Of a stretch of 64,000 nt of DNA, positions 55,829 through 64,000 are shown piece after piece. Both the position numbers and the translations under genes were made by a program. This stretch comes from Rhizodiscina lignyota (Eukaryota > Ascomycota > Dothideomycetes > Aulographales > Rhizodiscinaceae): contig ML978126.1 in assembly GCA_010015805.1 (NCBI GenBank), positions 1,054,001 to 1,118,000 on the forward strand. The letters are read 5' to 3'. Position 1 is the stretch's first letter. Every line of letters begins with the position of its first letter. The notes below the pieces were generated by a model. The model was given only the letters and a program-made list of their open reading frames with translations, was not told the DNA's origin and did not search any database.

Positions 55829-56340
55829 TCAATCTGTTCTCCAAGCAGAATCGTAGACATTGCCACGCGGCCCAGGCCAACCGTTTACCGGCCTGCTTGG
55901 CCTTGGGAAGAAAATGAAGATGTAAAGGAAGAACAAGACGATGCATGTGGCGAATACCGCCCTAGCGAAGTTCTCCATATGCGACCCGCTCCCGCTCTGC
56001 CGTCGATAGCTATTCGGCATTGTGCCGTAGTCGCGATGCAGCCCGGAGACGGGGTAGCCTGGCGGATATGGGTACTGTACGTTCAGTCAACTTCGTCGAT
56101 GCCAGAGACAGATGACCTTACATTCGGATCATGATGATGATGGTGGTGGTGATGATGGTGATTATCTTGATCATGGTGCCCATGATTCTCGTGGTCGTGG
56201 CCATGATGGCTGTGGTCTTGATGTCCATGATCGAAGTGGCTGTAGCTGTGGCTGTAGTCGAACGCGCCGTAGGAGTCGGAGTGCGAAGACGTAGACACGT
56301 CTGCAGCAGCCGTATGGCCTCCACCGTGATCTGTTGCCAT
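55829..56340 (-). CDS. His-rich single-pass membrane protein
   Basis: Two exons, 56340-56122 and 56074-55829, encode 154 residues. The N-terminal half is extremely rich in His and Asp, with HDHENHGHHDQDN leading into a run of ten His. After a Tyr/Pro/Gly-rich stretch comes one transmembrane helix (FARAVFATCIVLFFLYIFIF, about residues 109-128) and a short tail with PSRPVNGWPGPRG. There is no signal peptide. A metal-binding role (Zn, Ni, Cu or Co) is suggested by composition only. The splice uses a GTAAGG donor and ACAG acceptor. Confidence 0.75.
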
Positions 56341-57015
56341 TTTGGACCGAGAGAAGTATGTACAAAGCTCTTTTACTTTATTAAAATCATCCTTATAGAC
56401 TCAAAGTTAGATCTGGTTGCTTTTTGAAGAAGCAGACGTCGGCGACGCCCGACATGGCGCGGGTCATCCTTTGGAATCCTGCTTTGCTGCACGACGGAGT
56501 ACGGAATACGATACGGAGTACTGCGCCTCGATCACAGCGCTCCGATTTGCCAGTTTCATGCAACTGTGAAACATTCTGTTAATGGTATGGCCACGCGAGC
56601 AGCACTGGGAATTTCTCTCAATTTTGGTTTTCTTGGTTCTGTTGTTCAACTTGCAGCGATTGAATTAAGTCTGTGACCATTTTTCGGCTTTTACAATGCG
56701 TTTACGATATTTTATTGTGACGATAAATGAACATGCCGCGCTGAGAGCTCTTGATTGCTAACGTTGATCTTCCGCAACCCTCTCAGTGTAGCCAGAAGTC
56801 CTGACAAAGAGTTGTGTCACTTTCTCTCACTCGCAGCCAAGTGCTCTTAATCTCGCCTCGAAACACATCTTCTCGCAAACGGAACGCCACATTTTTTCGA
56901 GCCGTGCTGGATCTATCTAAGCTCTCCGCAGTGCCATCATGTCAGGGGTTATTGATGCTTGAGGTATCCATTTTCGACATCGGAGTGGTAGTCCGGGTTC
57001 CTCCCAGAACGAGGT
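56341..57015. other. Intergenic region, no gene recognised
   Basis: A 675-bp gap between two minus-strand genes. It holds the promoter of the His-rich protein. No supported gene or repeat. Confidence 0.5.
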
Positions 57016-57456
57016 TCACAGAGGACCGCCGGGACCATTGCCGACGATTCCGGTGGATATCACCAACGGTGTTATAATACAATCAAACACAGTGGCAAGA
57101 TCGGTGACAGATCCTCGACCATAGACGTGATGTACCTCCGTCCTCCGCATTAGTCCTCCTTCACCGCAAGGATCGATAGACGGCGGGCTCGTCGTCAGTA
57201 GTGGAGGCGTATCGCTGTGCACTGGATTGCCAAGTAACACTGTTGAGATTGTACTTGATGCTTGAGATGTTGCAGCACTTTCAGTCGTCTGTTCGGCTGG
57301 CACTGTTGGCGTCGAAGATGGTGCTGCTGATGTTGCAGTAACTGTCGAGACCGTCCATGACAAGTGGGAGAAGATGGAGACCAGTGTTGTGGACGATTCA
57401 TCGGCACCTGCAACAAGGCCGGTGCTGCAGACTAGGAGAAGGATCGGAACGAGCAT
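57016..57456 (-). CDS. Small secreted Ser/Thr-rich protein
   Basis: A single exon encodes 146 residues. A signal peptide (about 1-18, MLVPILLLVCSTGLVAG) precedes a Ser/Thr/Ala/Pro-rich region that would be heavily O-glycosylated. The C-terminal part has two Cys (residues in IDPCGEGG and VFDCIITP) and PGGPL at the end. I recognise no domain. It could be a wall protein or an effector-type secreted protein. Confidence 0.55.
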   Translation of the reverse strand: MLVPILLLVCSTGLVAGADESSTTLVSIFSHLSWTVSTVTATSAAPSSTPTVPAEQTTESAATSQASSTISTVLLGNPVHSDTPPLLTTSPPSIDPCGEGGLMRRTEVHHVYGRGSVTDLATVFDCIITPLVISTGIVGNGPGGPL

Positions 57457-58003
57457 CGTTGTAGAGAGATGGTCCAGTATCTACCAGAAAGAGAAGGTTG
57501 GGATCAGGGTTTTTGCATTCCGGCTGTTCAAAGGAACAGGGACAACGACAAAGTTTGGATGTGAGTAAAGATAAAAGGTTATCGCTTTTATAATTCAGGT
57601 TCCATCGTGATAGCGTCATAGCGGAGGCACCATGAATGCGGCGCTCCGCGGATTCAATTTCGGAGCAGATGGGGCGTCAGCGCCCAGTCCAGTAAACACA
57701 GCAAGAGCAATTTCTGCACTGTCTGTTGTACGCTGACGTTCAACACACCTAGCGGTGAAGCAAGCTTTGTCGTAGCTTAGGAGCCCCATAATCCAATGCC
57801 GTAAACTGTTTTCGATATATGGCACGACGGCCTTGAATTCTCAGGACTTTTACGGCTCCAGCCAGCATCGAAGTAGAATCGTGTAGCAGTCTCTTCGGTT
57901 TGGCATGTTCGCTCATCATTGCCAATCTCTTTCTGCTTCTCTTCAAGCATGAGCAAAAGCCACTGCGGTTCAAGAGAAGTCTGTGATCGCTCTACCACAG
58001 TCT
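57457..58003. other. Intergenic region, no gene recognised
   Basis: A 547-bp gap between the secreted protein start and the LrgB-family stop. Short open frames in it show no domain. Confidence 0.5.
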
Positions 58004-59841
58004 TCAGGAATACAAACCAGCCAAACCCTGCACTATCCTTACCAGAGCTGGCACACTGCTCAAGCCCACAGTAATCGCGCCAAACAGCCCCATACTCAAA
58101 CTACTAAACGCTGCCGCCCTCGGATCCGTTGTCAACAGCAGTGCTGTTGCGATCGCACTCGAATTGCCGCCCATAGTCACACCCCTGGTGATGTAGTCGT
58201 CTTCAGGAATTCTCAGCCACGTCAGTAGCTGTGGTCCAATGATAACGCCCAGAATGCCTGATCCTAAAGCAATGACGGCCACGAGGCTGAGGTCGCCGCT
58301 GAGATTTTGTGTCGCCGGCTGTGCGAGTGCTAGAGTGAGGGAACGGGAGGGGAAAGATAGAGCGCGGGTTGGCTCGATGGATATGGCGTGGCATAGAGGT
58401 GGGTAGCCGAAGAGAGATGCGAGAGAGATTGCGCAGGTTGGGATGATGATGGGAAAGAACTATGAGATGGTAAGCTTTGTGTATGAGCAAGAAGAAAGGA
58501 GTGGTCACATACCGATCGTTTCAGCTCCGCACGATATTGATACATTGGTAATGCAAGCGAAATAATGCTCACGTCCAGGACGCTGCTGAGGAAATCACCG
58601 GCACCTGGCTTGGGGTTGGTGACACCTTGGAACATCTGGATGTACCGGGTATTCGTCCTGTATGCGCGGAGACCGTCACCAAATGTCTGGCCGTGAATCA
58701 GCGCCATGATGTAGATCGCTATCATGATGATTGGTGAGGCTACGAGAACTGGATGGAAGTATCGCCTCCATCTCGGTGGGACCGTCAACGCCGTAAAGTA
58801 AGCCAAGATCGTTAAGGAGAGTTGAGCTGGCATGGCATAGTTGGCCGCATAGTACACGGGGTTGCCGATAAAGACGAATAGTGTGCTGTAGACGAGCCAG
58901 TCAAGATATGTGTTAATCCAGGCGGCCCATAGTTGAGCGCGGCTTAGAGGCACAGGATTCTGTCGTAGCACGGCAGGTGGATGAACAGCAGCCGGGTCTG
59001 GAAGAGCTTCAGCGGGTGGTTCGCCAGCACCTGTAACTCGATTGGGATCATGCGTTGGAGATGGTACCACGAGATCCTCTTCTGGTACAACTGGAGATAA
59101 TGTTTCTAATGAAGTTCCTTCCGATGAGCCCAGCAGAGCGCCGTTGCTCAAAGTTCCCAGCTCTTGCTCTTTACCTCCAGCTCCCAGCTCCTCGGCCCTC
59201 TCGGCCATGGCGCGCTTCGGAGTTCCCAGAATGAACATCAGTCCACGTGTGATATATGCTGTGATTGTAAAAACTACAACATATCCAACAACTACGTTCA
59301 TGTCAACTTCAAGCTCTAACCATAGCAGGAGTATACATACTAAAGAGTCCCAATAGCTTCGCAACTTCTACTCCTCCAATTGCCGAGCCCAGTGGAATCA
59401 GGACGAATGCTGGACAAAAGAGTACATTGATGTATCGGAGCGAAAAGTTACCCTACGAATATTTAGTACGCGCCATCCCAGGTGGGAGATTAAGACTTAC
59501 TGGAATCTCAATCAATCGCACTATTTGTCTTGTCCGCTTGTCTCCCAGGATCGCGTTGCAGGCGAGAAGACCGAAAAAGAGCAAGATCATGCAAGCCACT
59601 GATGCTGGAAATGATACATGGCTAACCGCAATGGCCGAATTGACGCCATAGCAGGCTAAGAGAAGGAGCAGAAGACCAATCGGGGTGTAGATCCAGGAAA
59701 CCAGAAGTCGAGGCCACGAGAGGCGCGCTACCTGCTCCGCGTTAGCAATTCAATATTATTGATCTGGGGTTGAAGCCATATTACGAGAGTAGTAGCATCA
59801 AGAGCATCTTTCAAGATGCTCTGACTCTGTGTGATTATCAT
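58004..59841 (-). CDS. LrgB-family membrane transporter (PLGG1-like)
   Basis: Multi-pass membrane protein with a C-terminal LrgB domain, the family of bacterial LrgB/CidB and of the plant plastid glycolate/glycerate translocator PLGG1. Five exons, 59841-59785, 59731-59501, 59452-59341, 59291-58513 and 58459-58004, encode 544 residues in a continuous frame. The N-terminal half is a LrgA-like set of helices with SWIYTPIGLLLLLLACYGVN and then a long hydrophilic Pro/Glu-rich linker. The C-terminal half has RSFFPIIIPTCAISLAS, SGILGVIIGPQLLTWL and RGVTMGGNSSAIATALLL, matching LrgB. The 48-53-nt introns are short. It lies head-to-head with D-glycerate 3-kinase, which suggests a glycerate or glycolate transport role. 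Confidence 0.85.
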
Positions 59842-60244
59842 CGGGAATATGTAGAAGAGAGAAAAGTTTCAAGCTTGATTCTACATGGGAGATTGATAGC
59901 CCTTTTATGGGCATCAAAGTATCCATATTAAACCTTACCAACTATTCCTCATTCACAGAAAGCGATAAATGACTCAGCGCACTGAAGTATACACGGCCCG
60001 AGAATAATGTCAATCCTGTCGTCCGCACAAAGATACTCCGAACATTGAGGCGGCGCATTGACCTCCCCCGATCTTTGACCGAGTCAAATTCGTTCTGCCC
60101 GCAACTCTTCCGAACTTATACACTTCTTGAATCCAACATCGTGACGATCATATTCGTTTTGAGGCGCTTCTTGGATACGGCCGAAAGGATGAAGGCTTCG
60201 TACGCTCAACAAATTTGAAGAGCCTCAGTTCAATTGGCGTCATC
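59842..60244. promoter_or_regulatory. Divergent promoter of LrgB-family gene and glycerate kinase
   Basis: A 403-bp gap between the head-to-head transporter and kinase genes. Shared control of the pair is likely. No operator was identified. Confidence 0.6.
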
Positions 60245-61508
60245 ATGCCTCAAATAATAGACGACAAGTCGGAACACTGCATCCCCTTCATCCTAGAATG
60301 TCTTGAGGAACATCGGAGAAAGTATGACGGGGGTGAAGAGGTACCTCCATTCTTCCTTGGATTGAATGGAGTTCAAGGGGCTGGAAAGACAACGTTGGTA
60401 TGTGGTTTGATGAATAGATGACCTCCTGTTGTCGATGCTTAACCCTAACCCTAACGATCTGAATATACATGCGTTGCGATCTGAATACTGTCTACTTCTT
60501 TTTGGTTTTGCAGTGGATTCTATCAAAATTTTGGAAAATATTTCGATTCATTTCTTCTTGAAATGGACTAATCAATTAGTCTTAAGGTATCAACATTGCA
60601 CAACACGCTTACGACCAGCTATCCACTAATCACTACGGCAATCGTATCAATCGATGACTTCTATCTGACCCATGAAGATCAAGTTGCTCTCGCCAAGAGT
60701 AATCCCACGAACCCCATACTGCAACACAGAGGCCAGCCGAGCACTCACGATATCCCGCTTTTGGTGTCAACATTCGCATCTCTTCGGGACGGCAAACCGT
60801 CGAAGATCCCAGTGTACGACAAATCCGCTTTCTCTGGCCAAGGTGACCGCGCACCAGAGAGTACTTGGACAAGTGTTAATGAAGGCCAAGAGAAGGTGCA
60901 GGTAGTGGTTCTGGAGGGTTGGTGTGTCGGTTTCCGTCCGGTCTCTGATGAAGCTCTGGAGGAAAAGTGGAAACGAGCAGTTGCAGAAGAAAAGAAAGGT
61001 AGCTACGATGGACAACTCGGAAAACTAAAATTCGAAGATATCAAGACTGTAAATGATGCGCTGAAGAAATATGACGAGGTTACAGAGTAGGCATTTCATC
61101 AGTCACTTCAGACGATACATGTGCTAATCAGCTTGTATAGCATGTTTGATGCTTTCATCCACATGTAAAGCAATCTAAATATGCTTGTCAGATATATTGC
61201 TAACAAATTGACAGTGATGCTGAAGATACACACTACGTTTACGATTGGCGATTGCAGCAAGAGGCCGCATTGCGCCAGTCGAAAGGATCGGGAATGACTG
61301 ATGAACAAGTCATTCATTTTGTGAATGGATGTAAGATTCTCGTATGTACACAATAAATCTCTTGCTGATCAAATATCGCGCAGATTACCCAGCATACGAG
61401 ATATACACAGATGTCCTTCGCTCAGGAGTGGTAAAAGATGCAAAAGGTAGGCAATTGAGACTGGTAGTTGGAAAGGATCGGAGAGTGAAAGAAGTTCATA
61501 AAATATAA
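60245..61508 (+). CDS. D-glycerate 3-kinase
   Basis: P-loop kinase that phosphorylates glycerate to 3-phosphoglycerate, homologous to yeast Tda10/YGR205W and plant GLYK. Five exons, 60245-60397, 60587-61086, 61141-61164, 61215-61330 and 61384-61508, encode 305 residues with clean joins. ATG 60245 (MPQIIDDK) was chosen. The Walker A reads GVQGAGKTTL, completed by VSTL after splicing. SIDDFYLTH, VVVLEGWCVGF, DAFIHIDAEDTHYVYDWRLQQE and GSGMTDEQVIHFVNG are family hallmarks. Intron 1 is 189 nt, while the other three are 50-54 nt, and it holds a telomere-type repeat. The neighbouring LrgB-family gene suggests a glycerate import-and-phosphorylation unit. Confidence 0.92.
60440..60455. repeat. Interstitial telomere-type repeat in an intron
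   Basis: TAACCCTAACCCTAAC, two and two-thirds units of the complement of TTAGGG, lies in intron 1 of the D-glycerate 3-kinase gene. It is followed directly by an 11-bp direct repeat, CGATCTGAATA at 60455-60465 and 60477-60487. Confidence 0.9.
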
Positions 61509-61848
61509 AGTGCAAATGCTGTTTTATATGATCTAGCGACGACGTTTGTAAACCAAATGTGTGTGGTGTTGCTCGTGCATGTGAACGTGCAGCGCCGCAT
61601 GCGTCACGAGCGCGTTTTGTGGGGAAAAGCGTCGGCTTGTGATCGTGCCTAAAGCGGTTTAGCGCCACCGCGAGCAACCGAGTCTGGAGTTTGCCTCGGC
61701 CCTGACGTTGTTCGGTGCGTCGGTGGATACATGTAGTGAGCGACATCACGGCCGTAGTGCTCAGCCGATGTCTTGAAGACCTGAGCTGCTCCTCAGTCTC
61801 TCACCTCATCTACCTTCCCTTTTACCTTCGCTCTATCACGCAGAAAAC
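61509..61848. promoter_or_regulatory. Promoter region of FOX2
   Basis: A 340-bp gap between the D-glycerate 3-kinase stop and the FOX2 start, same strand. It should contain the kinase 3' flank and FOX2 promoter. No other gene is seen. Confidence 0.55.
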
Positions 61849-64000
61849 ATGGCAAAAGACGAGCTCCGCTTTGACGGTCAGACCGTTGTTGTGACGGGCG
61901 CTGGCGGTGGGCTTGGAAGAGCTTATGCGGTGTTCTTTGGCTCACGGGGTGCCAATGTTGTTGTGAACGATCTGGGAGGCTCGTTCAAGGGGGAGGGAAA
62001 GTCGAATAAGGTTAGTGGAGCTCTACATTCGTTGTCGGCCCGCTAGAACAATCGCTGACAGTGGCTTTGTGCAGGCTGCAGATGTTGTTGTCGACGAGAT
62101 TAAATCCAAGGGCGGCAAAGCTGTACCGAACTACGACAGCGTCGAGAATGGCGAATCCATCATTAATACCGCGATTCAAAATTTCGGGAGGATCGACATC
62201 CTGATCAACAATGCGGGCATCCTTCGAGATATAAGCTTTAAAAACATGAAGGACCAGGATTGGGACCTTGTGCTGGCAGTTCACGTCAGAGGAGCATACA
62301 AAGTATGATTAGAATGGATTGAGGGAAACATTGGCATGCGCTGATACTACATTATCCAGTGTGCACGTGCAGCTTGGCCACATTTCCGCAAGCAAAAGTA
62401 CGGACGGGTAATCAATACGGCATCTGCATCTGGTCTGTTCGGCAGCTTCGGCCAGGCCAACTATTCAGGTACGTCGTAGATCCGACCCTTACTATGCTTT
62501 GGTCTGATACATTGCAGCCGCGAAGCTCGCGCTGGTCGGTTTCACCGAGACCTTGGCCAAAGAAGGCGTCAAATACAACATCCTCTGCAATGTAATTGCG
62601 CCTGTTGCTGCGTCTCGGATGACGCAGACCGTCATGCCTCCCGAAGTCCTCAACAACCTCAAGCCAGAGTGGGTCGTTCCGCTCGTCGCAGTCCTCACAC
62701 ACGAGTCGAATACGGAAACTGGTTCAATCTTTGAAGTTGGTGGCGGGCACATCGCAAAGTTCAGATGGGAGCGAGCAAAGGGGCTTCTACTGAGAGCAGA
62801 CAAGTCCTATACTCCCGGAGCAATTTTGGCCAAGTGGGATAAAGTGAGCGACTTCAGTGAGCCAGAGTATCCATCTGGGCCTGCAAACTTTATGGAGCTC
62901 TTAGAGAATGCCATGGAGCTCCCGCCGAATCCACCTGGAGAGAAGATTGACTTCAAGGGCAAAGTTGTCCTAATTACTGGAGCTGGTGGAGGGTGAGTGC
63001 ATCAATGCTGTAATTCTGGCTAACTTTGCTAATGGTCACTAGGTTGGGACGAGCATATGCCCTTCTGTTCGCGAAGCACGGTGCCAAGATTGTCGTTAAT
63101 GATCTGGTTAACCCAGACGATGTAGTCCAGGAAATCCGCAAGATGGGAGGTGAGGCTGCTCCCTCAAAGGCATCTGCGGAAGATGGCGACCTCGTCGTCA
63201 AACACACGATCGATGCTTTCGGTCGCGTTGATGTCGTTATCAACAACGCGGGTATCCTACGTGACAAGGCGTTTACAAATATGGACGATAAACTGTGGGA
63301 GAGTGTGATGAACGTTCATCTACGCGGCACATATAAAATCACCAAAGCGGCCTGGCCGTATATGCTGAAACAGAAATACGGACGTATTATCAACACCACT
63401 AGCACTTCTGGAATCTACGGCAACTTTGGCCAAGCAAACTATGCCGCAGCGAAATGCGGTATCCTGGGCTTCTCACGTGCGCTTGCGAGGGAGGGTGCCA
63501 AGTACAATATCTACGTCAACACAATCGCGCCAAATGCGGGTACCAACATGACCCGTACGATCATGCCGGAGGAGATGGTTCAAGCCTTCAAGCCAGATTA
63601 CGTTGCACCGATGGTTGTGCTCCTCTGCTCCGATAAAGTCCCAGAGGAACCGACTGGTGGCCTGTATGAAGTTGGATCTGGCTGGCAGGGTCGAACAAGG
63701 TGGCAGAGGAGCAACGGAGTCCGCTTCCCAATCGACGTTCCATTGACCCCCGAGGCTGTGGCCAAGGTCTGGGACAAAATCCTCGACTTTGACGATGGTG
63801 AAGCAGACAACCCTGAATCAGCACAAGATGCGCTCGGAAAGGTCATGGCCAACTTCTCAAACAAAGCTAATTCCAGCGACGATGAGGAGGACGGCGATTC
63901 CGACAAAGAAGACTACCTTGCGAACATCGAGGCGGCGAAGAAGGCCAAGGCAGAGGGAACCGAGTTCTCCTACAACGAGAAGGATGTCATCCTATACAAC
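61849..64000 (+). CDS. FOX2: Peroxisomal multifunctional beta-oxidation enzyme (3' end outside window)
   Basis: Combines 3-hydroxyacyl-CoA dehydrogenase and enoyl-CoA hydratase 2 activities in peroxisomal fatty-acid oxidation. Exons seen: 61849-62010, 62075-62302, 62360-62468, 62518-62992 and 63043 to the edge. The first SDR domain has [26 protein letters not shown] and GQANYSAAK. The second repeats this as [26 protein letters not shown] and GQANYAAAK. An acidic linker with [14 protein letters not shown] follows the second domain. The C-terminal MaoC/hydratase part and the expected PTS1 lie beyond the window. Both SDR domains keep their catalytic residues. Confidence 0.94.

Noticed and set aside
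56131-56427. Met/Val-rich plus-strand open frame
   Set aside because: It is the antisense of the His codons of the His-rich protein.
59292-59340. A frameshift in the LrgB-family gene
   Set aside because: A 49-nt intron from GTATGT to ACGTAG restores the frame and the expected hydrophobic sequence.
1-64000. tRNA genes, rRNA or CRISPR arrays
   Set aside because: No T-loop/A-box pair, rRNA segment or regularly spaced repeat was recognised; CRISPR is not expected in a fungal genome.

Overview
The window is nuclear DNA of a filamentous ascomycete (Pezizomycotina). Genes carry short GT-AG introns, mostly about 48-120 nt. Fungal families dominate: a reducing polyketide synthase, a Zn2Cys6 regulator, HET-domain proteins, a class I/II-type chitin synthase and peroxisomal FOX2. 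A subphylum-level guess (Dothideomycetes or a relative) would be weak. Most multi-exon models below were built by reading splice sites by eye; exon sums divide cleanly by three and the frames join.

Region 1 (1 to about 25.4 kb) is a secondary-metabolite gene cluster that runs off the left edge. It holds: a highly reducing PKS (KS-AT-DH-cMT-pseudo ER-KR-ACP, C-terminus outside the window); a divergent trans-acting enoyl reductase; an FrsA-like alpha/beta hydrolase; a small DUF1772-like membrane protein; an SDR; a monomodular NRPS (A-T-C plus a degenerate terminal T domain); a 14-TM-type MFS exporter; a Zn2Cys6 regulator; and a secreted type-B carboxylesterase. The likely product is a methylated polyketide joined to an amino or other carboxylic acid. 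No P450 is visible in this half of the cluster.

Region 2 (25.4 to 38.3 kb) is accessory DNA. It has short inverted repeats, a probable HET-gene remnant, a DUF7730-like protein, a secreted HExxH metallopeptidase-like protein, a secreted cysteine-rich protein with two similar modules, a YWTD-type beta-propeller and an intact HET gene.

Region 3 (38.6 to 64 kb) is mostly conserved: chitin synthase, GLO3-type ArfGAP, a GFA/CENP-V enzyme, an FMN-dependent alpha-hydroxyacid dehydrogenase, a second HET gene, an Ala/Ser/Thr/Val-repeat secreted protein, cystathionine beta-lyase, an isochorismatase-like protein, a His-rich single-pass membrane protein, a small secreted protein, an LrgB-family transporter divergent from a D-glycerate 3-kinase, and FOX2 (cut by the right edge).

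The most notable observations are: (i) the split PKS / trans-ER / A-T-C-T(dead) NRPS cluster; (ii) the LrgB (PLGG1-like) transporter head-to-head with D-glycerate 3-kinase, which echoes the plant photorespiratory glycerate shuttle; (iii) a short telomere-type repeat inside an over-long intron of the glycerate kinase gene, followed by an 11-bp direct repeat; and (iv) two MITE-like inverted-repeat structures.
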